Source: CAZFAP01 sp964516325
GTDB taxonomy: Bacteria > Auribacterota > JABMQX01
DNA: 26,089 bases
Assembly: GCA_964516325.1 (NCBI GenBank)
Contig: CAZFAP010000056.1
Span: 1 to 26,089, forward strand
Reading direction: 5' to 3'
The position numbers and the translations under genes are program-made. The notes beneath the pieces are model-generated. The model saw only the letters and a program-made list of their open reading frames with translations, did not search any database and was not told where the DNA came from. Shown here one piece after another: positions 7,442 through 14,851 of this stretch (the stretch's first letter is position 1; each line of letters opens with the position of its first letter).

Positions 7442-8929
7442 TCAGACTGGACTCAGGCTGACCCGGGCGCGTGTTCTCCAAGAGACCTTTTCTGGAGGTC
7501 TCAGGACGCGGACTCGTTCGACGAGTTCGTGGATTTTGCGGATGATTGTTTCCTCAACCGATGGCGCGAATCGCCCCGGCTGAACGTAATACGTCATTGC
7601 CCCCTCCGCCTCATATCCTCCTTCCTCGAGCACCCGCAGCGACGGAACGTACGCGAAAACGTCGTTGCTGTACCCCGCCACCCAGAGCTTCTCCGCTCCG
7701 AATTCCTTTTTCAGCCGAAGCGCATAATCCACAACGACCTCGCCTCCAATGGCAATCAGCGTCAGGTCCTGACCGAATTGCCAGACCTGGAGCGGACACG
7801 GATATTCTGGGGGCAAACGGCCATCCCGCTCAAGGACTTTCAACATCTGCTCGGCATACCAACGGTGATAAGGGTCGGAGTGCTGGAGACGCCCCTCGAG
7901 CGCCTCGCGGCTCGGCGGGTTGCCAAAAGCGAGCGGGACTGTCTCCAACGCCGCGTTCAGAAGCCCACGAACTGGCCGCAGCGGGCCATTCAATGTTTCG
8001 CCAACCGCGGCAGCCAGTGTCTCCCCGTGCTGCCGCGCCAGTTCCACCGTCCCTCGCGGCTCCGGGTTAATGTCCCCGCCGCAGCCTATGACGAAGAATG
8101 CAGTCGCGCCCGGGTGGTCTTTCTCGAAGCGTTCCTGTGCAAACCCTGCGTAATCGCCGTTGAACTGATACATGTTGCCGGAAAGAGTTGTGTTGTGGCA
8201 GGCGTACCCAAACACGACGCCTCGGAGGTCACCCTCCTCCGAATCCACTCGCAGAACCGGCACATCGTGGTCCACCGGGCCCTCGGGGTTGACGCCAATT
8301 ACGTACCCGGTTTCCGTTTTCTTCCGGCGGTTTCCCCCGAACTTTGCCTCGGCATGCCCGAAGCGGAGACGAGCGGGTCGGAGGTCTTTCACCGCCTCGC
8401 CCACGACCGAAACGACTTTCTCCTCGAGTTCGCGGGTATACTCTTCCACATCGCGCAGTTGCCCGGGGGTTGACCGTGCGCCATAAAGAAGGCGGATCGG
8501 ACTGTGGATCGCCGGTCCGCAATGCGTGTGAGAGGAATTGAGCAGGAGCCGGTCCCGCGAGATGCCATGCTCCTTTTCGACCCGCTTGGCAATGGTATCG
8601 GCGACCTCGGCGGGAAACCCCAGTATATCCGTCGTAACCAAAACCGCACGCCTGCCGGATTGGTCTTCTAGGGCTAACGCTTTGGCGTAGAGTTCTTGAA
8701 GCGTCCCTTCAGACGGCTTTGTTCTCGCCCCGTACCCCGTCATCCAGACGGACTTTGTCGGCGTGATGAGAACCTTCGCAAGCCCCGCCTTCCACTGGGG
8801 ATTCTCCGCTGAACTCGGCTCGACCGGCACGAATTGCTCCACGCCAGCACGCCCGCTGGACAGAGCCAGTGCAGCGCCGGTCGCAGCGACTCTCACAAGA
8901 AACTGACGACGTGAAATTCCTCTGTTCAT
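7442..8929 (-). CDS. Neutral/alkaline ceramidase-like hydrolase, Tat-exported
   Basis: A 495-residue protein of the neutral/alkaline non-lysosomal ceramidase N-terminal domain family. The Tat leader is MNRGISRRQFLVRVAATG, with an Ala-rich hydrophobic stretch. Family motifs follow: the early VLITPTKSVWMTGYGARTK block, the zinc-type NSSHTHCGP, YACHNTTLSGN, and the active-site-like GCGGDINP. True ceramidases run to about 650-750 residues with a C-terminal immunoglobulin-like domain; that domain is not apparent here, so this is the single-domain type often seen in environmental bacteria and the lipid-amide substrate should not be assumed. ATG 8929 is chosen since it starts the Tat leader and has GGAG just upstream. 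It heads the three-gene minus-strand run. Confidence 0.85.
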   Translation of the reverse strand: MNRGISRRQFLVRVAATGAALALSSGRAGVEQFVPVEPSSAENPQWKAGLAKVLITPTKSVWMTGYGARTKPSEGTLQELYAKALALEDQSGRRAVLVTTDILGFPAEVADTIAKRVEKEHGISRDRLLLNSSHTHCGPAIHSPIRLLYGARSTPGQLRDVEEYTRELEEKVVSVVGEAVKDLRPARLRFGHAEAKFGGNRRKKTETGYVIGVNPEGPVDHDVPVLRVDSEEGDLRGVVFGYACHNTTLSGNMYQFNGDYAGFAQERFEKDHPGATAFFVIGCGGDINPEPRGTVELARQHGETLAAAVGETLNGPLRPVRGLLNAALETVPLAFGNPPSREALEGRLQHSDPYHRWYAEQMLKVLERDGRLPPEYPCPLQVWQFGQDLTLIAIGGEVVVDYALRLKKEFGAEKLWVAGYSNDVFAYVPSLRVLEEGGYEAEGAMTYYVQPGRFAPSVEETIIRKIHELVERVRVLRPPEKVSWRTRARVSLSPV

Positions 8930-9069
8930 TCTCCACCGCCTGTCTTCATTGGCCCGGTCTCGGTTTTCTTCGTGAGCGAGAACCCGCAATCCATCCTGAG
9001 TGTCCAGAAAAGCGCCCACGGTCATCTGTTGAACTGCTGTTCGCTTCCGCAACGATTTGCCTATTCTCC

Positions 9070-9099
9070 ATCAAAGTCCTATAAGGCCTTGCCTGTCAA
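9070..9099 (-). promoter_or_regulatory. Candidate sigma-70 promoter for the ceramidase-like operon
   Basis: On the minus strand a perfect TTGACA (9099-9094) is followed after 18 bases by TTTGAT (9075-9070). Transcription would start near 9062, leaving a leader of about 130 bases before the ATG at 8929. The -10 match is only moderate. Confidence 0.4.
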
Positions 9100-9386
9100 G
9101 GTCATTTTTCGCGGGCGTGCAATCGCTCACCTATGGGTGGGGAAGGTCAGCTGACGGGGACACGTATGAGGCGCGGTTCTCCGTGCGAAAAAGCCATCCC
9201 GACTCCTTCCGGGAAAGCGGCATGCTCTCCAGTCTGTTCGCTGCCTCCCCATATCCGAAATCAAGCATTGCACGGCACAAGGCCGCCGGGTATATTTGGA
9301 CTCACGCGTTTGCTGAATAACCCCTCAGTCTGCGGTGATGAGCTACACGGGGCTCGATCAGCAGAGAGTCGTGAGTGCTGTTGTGG

Positions 9387-9405
9387 CATGGGCATCTTGC
9401 CCATG
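9387..9405. repeat. Perfect palindrome CATGGGCA-TCT-TGCCCATG
   Basis: An 8-bp perfect inverted repeat with a 3-base loop in the divergent intergenic region. It belongs by style to the other short word/inverse-word hairpins at 14852-14891 and 17409-17482. No T-run follows on either strand, so it is not a classic terminator. Confidence 0.6.
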
Positions 9406-9442
9406 ATTCCCATGGGTCCCGCCCCGCCTTAGGGAGGGCATC

Positions 9443-9469
9443 CTCTGCGCGCCCTGCGTTCTCTGCGGT
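9443..9469 (-). repeat. Copy 2 of the 9-nt periodic CGCAGAG intergenic repeat
   Basis: Read on the minus strand, the tract is three 9-base units ACCGCAGAG, AACGCAGGG and CGCGCAGAG. It matches the tract at 1405-1436 in unit length and word. Both copies lie in non-coding DNA. Confidence 0.5.
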
Positions 9470-9570
9470 GAGCCCCCCCGAGAGTGAGGGATTACTTTGC
9501 TGCCACGTTCGATCCAGCCGATCAAGGTGTCGGCGGGTGTCCCGACCCGCTATTCGCGGAAAGGAAAACA

Positions 9571-10590
9571 ATGATAAAGCGGGAAGTAGTCCGGACAGTG
9601 CTCGAAGGGGGGCGTCCCCCGTACGTCCCCTGGTCCATCGGATTCACGAAAGAGGCGAGGGAAAAGCTCCAGGAGCACTACGGGTGCTCCGACCTCGAAG
9701 GCCCTCTGGAAAACCACTTCCTGAAGCTCGGCAGGGACATCGGCCTTTTCACCGACCTCGGCAATGATCGCGTGCAGGACGGTTTCGGAGTGGTCTGGAA
9801 TCGAAGCATAGACAAGGACATCGGCAACGTCGAAGGCTGCTCGCTCCCGGAGCCAACGTTGGCTGGCTACGACATTCCCGACCCGCGAAATCCCCGCTTT
9901 TTCGACGACATCCCCGGCAGAATCGCCCAATTCTCCGACCGGTTCCGCGTCTTCCAGGTCGGCTTCTCTCTCTACGAACGCGCATGGACCTTGCGCGGTA
10001 TGCAGAACTTGCTGATGGATTTCATCGAGCATCCTGGCTTCGTCCACGAACTCCTCAATGCCATTGCGGATTACAACATCGCGCAGGTCGGGGAGGCCCT
10101 GAAGTACGACATTGACGCCGTCTATTTTGGGGACGACTGGGGTCAACAGCATGGCTTGCAGATGGGACCCAAAATCTGGCACGAGTTCATCTATCCCGTC
10201 CTGAAGCGAATGTACGGCGTCGTGCGCCGCGCGGGCAAATTCGTCGTCATCCACTCGTGCGGGGACGTGGACGAGCTGTTTGATGACCTGATCACCGCCG
10301 GCGTGAACTGCTTCAATCCCTTCCAACCCGAGGTGATGGACGTCTATTCTCTCCTGCCGAAGTATCGGGGGCGTCTCGCTTTTCATGGCGGCATGTCCAC
10401 CCAGAGGACGCTGCCGTTTGGGACGGTCCGGGAGGTGCGCGCAGAAACCCGCCGCCTGGTAGAGTTAGGTCGCAACGGCGGCTACATCTTCGCGCCTGCC
10501 CACGACGTGGAAGGCGACGTGCCCCTCGAGAACATCCTCGCGATGATTGAAATCCTCCACCGCCAGCCCGGTTTCAACCCTGCCATTTGA
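9571..10590 (+). CDS. Uroporphyrinogen decarboxylase (URO-D) family protein
   Basis: A 339-residue protein with the URO-D / corrinoid methyltransferase (MtaA, CmuA-like) TIM-barrel pattern. Seen are the N-terminal REVVRTVLEGGRPPYVPW, the LMDFIEHPGFVHELLNAIADY helix, AVYFGDDWGQQHGLQMGP, VVIHSCGDVDELFDDLI and the C-terminal GGYIFAPAHDVEGDVPLENI. The HSCG segment is the zinc/methyl-acceptor-like site of the methyltransferase branch. It is not a heme-synthesis HemE by context: no heme gene is near, and the catalytic pattern of true HemE is not evident. ATG 9571 follows AAAGGA at good spacing; an open frame begins at 9484 but without support. Function is likely methyl transfer or sugar-linked metabolism of unknown substrate; such URO-D paralogues are abundant in Planctomycetota-like genomes. 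Confidence 0.82.
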   Translation: MIKREVVRTVLEGGRPPYVPWSIGFTKEAREKLQEHYGCSDLEGPLENHFLKLGRDIGLFTDLGNDRVQDGFGVVWNRSIDKDIGNVEGCSLPEPTLAGYDIPDPRNPRFFDDIPGRIAQFSDRFRVFQVGFSLYERAWTLRGMQNLLMDFIEHPGFVHELLNAIADYNIAQVGEALKYDIDAVYFGDDWGQQHGLQMGPKIWHEFIYPVLKRMYGVVRRAGKFVVIHSCGDVDELFDDLITAGVNCFNPFQPEVMDVYSLLPKYRGRLAFHGGMSTQRTLPFGTVREVRAETRRLVELGRNGGYIFAPAHDVEGDVPLENILAMIEILHRQPGFNPAI

Positions 10591-10749
10591 CCGAAGCATT
10601 CGTGCGACACACGCCCTTGAGAAACGAAGCGGCGCCGGCGCCCTGAAAAAGTTGCACGCCGACAGCCTTTGAGTTACAGTCTCTCCGTTGAGATGTGGCC
10701 GTTTCGTCGAACACGAATTGGTTGGCGAATTCAGCAAAGGAGGAAGCCT

Positions 10750-11979
10750 ATGCGTGGACAACTTTTATTTCGACCTGCCCCGAAGACTTTTCTCGGCCTC
10801 ATTGTTTCTCTTGCCTGCCTCTACTCCGCGTCAATGGCTTTTGCCAGCGAGCCGGGCGGGCTGAAGTTTTCGAGACGCAGCTTGATGGTCAGCCCGAACG
10901 AGGGTTGTGCCGTCGCCGACGTGGACCGCGACGGCAAGCTCGACATCATCGCCGGAACGCACTGGTTCGGCGCCCCCGATTTCATCCCGCGGATGATTCG
11001 GGACATCCCCCAGGTTTCTCTCGGCTTCGGCGCCAATGAGTTCTATGCAAATAACGGAGACCACGTCTGGGACGTGGATGACGACGGCTGGGTTGACGTC
11101 ATCTCCGGCGGATGGACGGAGGCGGAACTCCACTGGTACAAAAATCCGGGCAAAAAAGCCCTTGAAAAGGGATGGAAATGGGAGCCCAACCTCCTCGTGA
11201 AAGCCCGCGCGGAAAATGAGGCTTTTGACCTGCGAGACCTCGACGGCGATGGAGTTCCGGAGATCGTCGTCCACTGCTGGGTCGCCAGAGACCCTCTGGT
11301 CGCCTGGAAACTGGGCAAGACCGCGGACGGAAAGCCGACGGCGACGCGGATTGTCCTCGGGACAAACGGCTGCGGGCACGGGTATGCTTTCGGCGACGTG
11401 AATGGCGACGGGCGGGATGACATCCTCTGCGCAGTCGGCTGGTACGAGCGCCCAGCGGGGGACGTGTTCTCGAAGCCGTGGAAATTCCATCCCGAGACCG
11501 CTTTACAGGGCGCCAGTTCGCCGTTCTTGGTCGTGGACGTGAATGGCGACGGTCGCAACGACATCATCTGGGCCAGGGGACACGACTACGGCTTGTTCTG
11601 GCGGGAACAGGGCGAACCAAAGCCCGACGGCACGACGACCTGGAAGGAGCAGCTCATTGATAAGGAATGGTCGCAAGGCCACTCTCTGGCGTGGGCGGAC
11701 CTCGATGGCGACGGCAGAGGCGAGCTAATCACAGGCAAGCGAGTTCGCGGCCACGGGGACATGGACGCCGGTGCGCTGGAACCCGAATGCCTCTATTACT
11801 ACAAATGGGACGACGCCGCTGGGAAATTTATCCGGCACACGATCAGCCCCCCGGGCGGCGGCGTGGGCACCGGCATGCAGATTTGCGTCGCCGACCTGAA
11901 CTCCGACGGTCGTCCGGACATCGCCGTCTCGGGCAAAACCGGCACATGGCTCCTGATCAACGAGGGCATGCAGAAGTAG
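10750..11979 (+). CDS. Secreted FG-GAP/VCBS-repeat protein
   Basis: A 409-residue exported protein. The signal peptide is MRGQLLFRPAPKTFLG followed by the hydrophobic LIVSLACLYSASMAFA. The mature part has at least seven VCBS/FG-GAP calcium-loop repeats, recognisable as DVDRDGKLDIIAG, DVDDDGWVDVISGG, DLDGDGVPEIVVH, DVNGDGRDDILCAVGW, DVNGDGRNDIIWARG, DLDGDGRGELITGKR and DLNSDGRPDIAVSG. Such repeats build a calcium-binding propeller at the cell surface or outside. No catalytic domain was recognised. The ATG at 10750 has AAAGGAGG at ideal spacing. It is 159 bases downstream of the URO-D gene on the same strand; they may or may not share a transcript. Confidence 0.88.
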   Translation: MRGQLLFRPAPKTFLGLIVSLACLYSASMAFASEPGGLKFSRRSLMVSPNEGCAVADVDRDGKLDIIAGTHWFGAPDFIPRMIRDIPQVSLGFGANEFYANNGDHVWDVDDDGWVDVISGGWTEAELHWYKNPGKKALEKGWKWEPNLLVKARAENEAFDLRDLDGDGVPEIVVHCWVARDPLVAWKLGKTADGKPTATRIVLGTNGCGHGYAFGDVNGDGRDDILCAVGWYERPAGDVFSKPWKFHPETALQGASSPFLVVDVNGDGRNDIIWARGHDYGLFWREQGEPKPDGTTTWKEQLIDKEWSQGHSLAWADLDGDGRGELITGKRVRGHGDMDAGALEPECLYYYKWDDAAGKFIRHTISPPGGGVGTGMQICVADLNSDGRPDIAVSGKTGTWLLINEGMQK

Positions 11980-11985
11980 GAAGCC

Positions 11986-12011
11986 GTCCGGCTGGGGGTC
12001 CCCCAGCGGAC
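11986..12011. terminator. Hairpin between convergent VCBS and GalM genes
   Basis: GTCC-G-GCTGGGGG meets CCCCCAGC-GGAC around a 1-base centre: an 8-bp perfect inner stem plus 4 outer pairs with one bulge. It lies 7 bases after the VCBS stop and before the convergent mutarotase stop, the expected place for a two-way transcription end. There is no T-run, so the terminator role is inferred from position. Confidence 0.45.
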
Positions 12012-12056
12012 TATCGAGCAGGTCCCACAGAGCAAGTGCCCCCGGAGGATGCGCCG

Positions 12057-13211
12057 TTACTTCTTGACGTAGAATCGGTGGACCATCGTGTGCTTATAGG
12101 TCTCGCCCGGACGCAGAACCGGAGACGGAAAACTCGGTTTGTTCGGGGAGTCCGGATATTTCTGGGTCTCGAGGCACAGCCCGGTGCGGAACTGATATTT
12201 CACCCCGCTCTTTCCCGTAACCGTCCCGTCGAGGAAATTCCCGCCGTAGAACTGAACGCCCGGCTGGTCGGTCAGGAGGTCCATTGCCCGCCCGCTTGAC
12301 GGGTCGTAAAGCGTCGCGGCCAGTACGACCTTGCCCTTCTGATTCCGCAGCACCCAGCAGTGGTCGTAGCCCTTGCCGAGCTTGAGTTGCTCGTCATCCG
12401 CGTTGACGCGGGCGCCGATCTTGGTCGGCTTCGTGAAATCAAACGGCGTGCCTTTTATCGGCCGCAGTTCTCCCGTCGGAATTAGCCCCTCGTCAACCGG
12501 GAGGAAACGGTCGGCGGCGATCATTAACTCATGGTCAAGGTTGGTCTTGTTCGGATCGCCGGTCAGATTCCAGTACGAGTGATGAACCAGGTTCAGGACG
12601 GTCGGCTTGTCCGTAGTTGCCTCAAACTCAATCCGAAGCTCGTTGTCATTCGTCAGAAGGTACGTGACCTTGCACTTGAGGTTGCCGGGGTATCCTTCTT
12701 CTGCGTCGGGGCTGGTGCGGGTGAATTCGACGCCGACCGCTCCGGGCCGCTCGACCAATTTACCGTCCCAGAGAACCTTGTCAAAGCCCTTACTGCCGCC
12801 GTGCAGGGCATTTTCGCCGTTGTTTTTCGCGAGAGTGTACGTCTTGCCGTCGAGGGTAAACTCGCCTTTGGCAATGCGGTTCCCATACCTGCCAACTGTC
12901 GAGCCAAAGTAGCTGGTGTTGGATAGCCACCCTTCGAGAGTGTCGTAGCCAAGAGTAACATCGGCCAGCTTCCCGTCACGGTCGGGAACCTCCATAGATA
13001 CCAGGATCGCCCCGTAGTTCGTGAGCGTGGCCTTCAGGCCATTGGCGTTCGTGAGAGTGTAGAGGTCGGCGGTTCGACCGTCGGGAAGAGCGCCGTAATT
13101 CCCTTTCGTGACCGACCTCGTCGAAGCGGACTTGGTCAAATAACAACCGCAAAGCAAGCACAGGGTAAGAATGTTCAGACAAGTGATGGCGTCTTTGGCG
13201 ACTTTATGCAT
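12057..13211 (-). CDS. galM: Aldose 1-epimerase (galactose mutarotase), lipoprotein form
   Basis: A 384-residue mutarotase that interconverts alpha and beta anomers of sugars such as galactose and glucose. Family motifs are NNGENALHGGSKGFDKVLW, the catalytic-His region NLVHHSYWNLTGD and the catalytic-Glu region GLCLETQKYPDSPN, followed by the normal C-terminal strand set. The N-terminus is a lipoprotein signal: MHKVAKDAITCLNILTL then the lipobox LCGC, so Cys at about 23 would be lipidated and the enzyme would face the periplasm. Classical GalM is cytoplasmic, but secreted forms are known. AAGGAGG is 8 bases before the ATG. It is directly downstream of a truncated Tat-oxidoreductase gene on the same strand. 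Confidence 0.92.
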   Translation of the reverse strand: MHKVAKDAITCLNILTLCLLCGCYLTKSASTRSVTKGNYGALPDGRTADLYTLTNANGLKATLTNYGAILVSMEVPDRDGKLADVTLGYDTLEGWLSNTSYFGSTVGRYGNRIAKGEFTLDGKTYTLAKNNGENALHGGSKGFDKVLWDGKLVERPGAVGVEFTRTSPDAEEGYPGNLKCKVTYLLTNDNELRIEFEATTDKPTVLNLVHHSYWNLTGDPNKTNLDHELMIAADRFLPVDEGLIPTGELRPIKGTPFDFTKPTKIGARVNADDEQLKLGKGYDHCWVLRNQKGKVVLAATLYDPSSGRAMDLLTDQPGVQFYGGNFLDGTVTGKSGVKYQFRTGLCLETQKYPDSPNKPSFPSPVLRPGETYKHTMVHRFYVKK

Positions 13212-13259
13212 GGCGATTACCCTCCTTGTTGAGTTGAGACAAGAACGGCTCGAGGACTC

Positions 13260-13472
13260 TCACCGAGTCAGGCGTAAAGTGTGCGTCGTGGGAGCCGTGT
13301 TGTCAATCGAAATCAACCCGCGCCCGCCGCACGCGATCAGTCCGATCTGCGGAGCCGAGTTGGCAGGCGCGCCGAAGACAGATTGTGGCTTCACAACGAG
13401 CAACCCCGCCGTAGCTGCGGCGCCCTTGACAAATTGGCGACGAGAGAACGGCTTTGTTTTTTCTGGATCCAT
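13260..13472 (-). pseudogene. Truncated Gfo/Idh/MocA-type oxidoreductase: Tat leader plus first strand only
   Basis: An open frame of 70 codons. It begins with a strong twin-arginine leader (KPFSRRQFVKGAAATAG, then LLVVKPQSVFGAP) and then reads IGLIACGGRG, the start of the NAD(P)-binding Rossmann fold typical of Tat-exported Gfo/Idh/MocA oxidoreductases. The match stops there; the last 18 residues (LISIDNTAPTTHTLRLTR) do not continue that fold. Full proteins of this group are about 400-480 residues, so more than 80 percent is missing, probably by internal deletion. The expression signals look intact: AAGGAG sits 7 bases before the ATG at 13472. A diverged relic of the same leader lies at 15715-15816. 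Confidence 0.7.
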
Positions 13473-13794
13473 TGGGACTCTCCTTGCACTCAGTTTCAAA
13501 GCGTGGGATGACGAGTAGAGCGACGTTTCGAAGAATGGTAACAACTCCCTTTCCTGGTGGCAACTTTCTGTTCGACGAGATGGTGGTTTCGGCCGGGGGG
13601 CGTCTGCGCAGGGGCGACTTCCGGTCCCTGCAGACTGTGAAATGACGGAACCTGGATAACCGAGGCATTCCTCCGGGCCAGTGGTAAAAAACGGAGTAGG
13701 CGAAAATGTGGGCCTTTCCGGGCCTTTTGAAGAGGCTCGCTGCGCGTGTAACATGCCTGGCGAGAGGAGGAAGCGATCAAATCTCATGCTTCGC
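13473..13794. other. Untranslated stretch upstream of the truncated oxidoreductase
   Basis: About 320 bases between the candidate RNA terminator and the truncated gene. I see no gene in it. On the plus strand GTGGGCCTTT at 13708-13717 is an exact inverted copy of 13797-13806 inside the terminator; whether this matters for folding is unclear. Confidence 0.5.
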
Positions 13795-13820
13795 AAAAAG
13801 GCCCACCACCCGTGTGGGCC
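13795..13820 (-). terminator. Intrinsic terminator ending the candidate small RNA
   Basis: On the minus strand GGCCCAC (13820-13814), a 7-base loop and GTGGGCC (13806-13800) form a perfect 7-bp GC-rich stem immediately followed by five T (13799-13795). This is the best intrinsic terminator in the window and lies about 130 bases downstream of a near-consensus promoter, with no open gene between them. Confidence 0.75.
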
Positions 13821-13952
13821 AGACGCTGCCACGGTGTGTCTGAAGGACCTGATGGAGGCAACCGCCAGGCGGAAAGGAGGAGCTTGCGGAAGAGGGGAAT
13901 TCACGACGTGCATTTCGGTGTCTCGGAGGGGATTCTCGATCATCAACGTTTT
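13795..13952 (-). ncRNA. Candidate structured RNA or riboswitch-type leader, about 158 nt
   Basis: A strong promoter (13987-13959) and an intrinsic terminator (13820-13795) on the same strand bracket a segment with no plausible gene. Local stems seen on the transcript are CCGCC/GGCGG (13872-13868 with 13866-13862) and CAGAC/GTCTG (13842-13838 with 13824-13820), the latter stacking directly on the terminator stem. I could not match it to 6S RNA, SRP RNA, tmRNA, RNase P RNA or a named riboswitch. It could be a free small RNA, or an attenuator for the truncated oxidoreductase and galM downstream. Its identity is unknown; the bracket of promoter and terminator is what I can see. Confidence 0.5.
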
Positions 13953-13958
13953 GGCAGA

Positions 13959-13987
13959 ATAATAGCATAGATACGGTATTTTGTCAA
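13959..13987 (-). promoter_or_regulatory. Near-consensus sigma-70 promoter
   Basis: Minus strand: perfect TTGACA (13987-13982), a spacer of exactly 17 bases, then TATTAT (13964-13959). Eleven of twelve positions match the consensus. The expected start is near 13952 at an A. It is the strongest promoter-like sequence found in the window and reads toward the terminator at 13820-13795. Confidence 0.75.
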
Positions 13988-14206
13988 TGGAGCGAACGAG
14001 GTGGGATTGCGCCCCGTCGGCAGGTGGTCGTCGCCGATGTCCTCACAAGAGCAACAGCGAAAGAGAATCGGGCTCATCCATGGCGCCGTGGCGGCGGAGG
14101 TTGTTCCTCAGGCGTGGCAGCAGGGAGCCGGGTTGGAAGCGGAAGCGCACGTCTACGACATTTTGGGCAGTCCCTGCTCCTTCAGAGCGAATGGCAGCGC
14201 TCGCGT

Positions 14207-14229
14207 GCATGCGCTTGTTGGGCGCATGC
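14207..14229 (-). terminator. Hairpin just downstream of the YgiT-type gene
   Basis: GCATGCGC (14207-14214) and GCGCATGC (14222-14229) form a perfect 8-bp stem with a 7-base loop. It starts 9 bases after the minus-strand stop of the zinc-finger gene. No T-run follows, so the terminator role rests on position and stem strength. Confidence 0.45.
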
Positions 14230-14237
14230 CGGCATTG

Positions 14238-14492
14238 CTACAACGAGTACACAGGTACAAGGACCTCGCGTTCCGCTCGACGACGTCCCCGCAGGCTCTC
14301 TTCTATCGTTTTGAGAACGTTCGCGGCATAGTTGCGTGTTCCACATTGGGTACACACACCAGCAGGCACATTCTCAATCAGAACATATTGCCCCCGCACC
14401 TTACGATGCAGCGTCACGCGCTTTTCGACAATAGGCCCGCCGCAGTATTCGCAAGTCTCACCTTCCCAGAAATCCATCATTTTCCCTTTCAT
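14238..14492 (-). CDS. YgiT-type zinc-finger protein, likely antitoxin partner
   Basis: An 84-residue protein with two CxxC pairs, ETCEYCGGPIVEK and GVCTQCGTRNY, separated by about 32 residues, then a short helix and a basic tail (RGRRRAEREV). This is the YgiT/MqsA-N type zinc-finger domain. MqsA-like antitoxins have an additional helix-turn-helix domain; it is absent here, as in the many small YgiT proteins paired with DUF4258 or MqsR-like partners. Its ATG overlaps the stop of the DUF4258 gene by four bases (ATGA), a sign of coupled translation. Role as antitoxin is inferred from pairing, not shown. Confidence 0.8.
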   Translation of the reverse strand: MKGKMMDFWEGETCEYCGGPIVEKRVTLHRKVRGQYVLIENVPAGVCTQCGTRNYAANVLKTIEESLRGRRRAEREVLVPVYSL

Positions 14493-14764
14493 CGCTTAGG
14501 CTTATCTTCATAAACTGTAATCACACGAACCTTGCCCGCCTGGGTAATGCGGCAGACGATCCCGATGCGGTGTCCGTCCAGCGCCGAACCGAGCAGTTCA
14601 TATTTGCCTTCCTTTGGCCACGTTCTTCGAATTTTGCCCGTAAGAATGCCCTGCTCCACATCATAAACGTCAAAACCATCGGCTGCTGCTTCATCATCTG
14701 CATGCTCGGTCAGGTAGTACAGACCATTGCGGACAAGAGTCTGGATTTGCGTGATTCTGCTCAA
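14489..14764 (-). CDS. DUF4258 domain protein, likely toxin partner
   Basis: A 91-residue protein with the DUF4258 pattern: an N-terminal helix followed by YYLTEHADDEAAADG, the EQGILTGKIRRTWPKEGKYELLG segment, DGHRIGIVCRI and a final strand with VRVITVYEDKP. DUF4258 proteins resemble RelE/MqsR-like small RNase toxins in size and secondary structure and often sit next to YgiT-type zinc-finger genes, as here. The start is TTG at 14764 with GGAG four bases before it; no ATG start is available that keeps the conserved N-terminus. Toxin activity is an inference. Confidence 0.75.
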   Translation of the reverse strand: MSRITQIQTLVRNGLYYLTEHADDEAAADGFDVYDVEQGILTGKIRRTWPKEGKYELLGSALDGHRIGIVCRITQAGKVRVITVYEDKPKR

Positions 14765-14851
14765 GGAACTCCGTCTCGAAAATTACACATTTTGATATTG
14801 CGCGCCCCCACTGAGGGCAAGCGGCGTCGCCCGTGGGCCTAACGTCACGCC

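Larger units (their letters stand above)
8930..9570. other. Divergent intergenic region between ceramidase-like and URO-D genes
   Basis: About 640 bases without a convincing gene. It must hold the promoters of two divergent transcripts. Inside are a candidate minus-strand promoter (9070-9099), a perfect 8-bp self-inverse hairpin (9387-9405) and a 9-nt periodic CGCAGAG tract (9443-9469). Short open frames here have no ribosome binding site and no recognisable composition. Confidence 0.6.

Noticed and set aside
9571..10590. URO-D protein as heme enzyme HemE
   Set aside because: The HSCG site and GGYIFAPAHDVEGDVP ending fit the methyltransferase-like branch, and no heme genes are nearby.
13708..13806. 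Inverted copies of GTGGGCCTTT as an antiterminator
   Set aside because: The second copy lies downstream of the terminator, so it cannot prevent termination; it is noted only as a repeat.
13840..13875. Plus-strand GATGGAGGCAACCGCC, similar to part of a SAM-I riboswitch
   Set aside because: Only this short segment is similar; the rest of the SAM-I core and a downstream plus-strand gene are missing.
13795..13952. Candidate RNA as 4.5S SRP RNA or 6S RNA
   Set aside because: The GGAA-capped helix 8 motif of SRP RNA is absent, and the ends do not pair as in 6S RNA.
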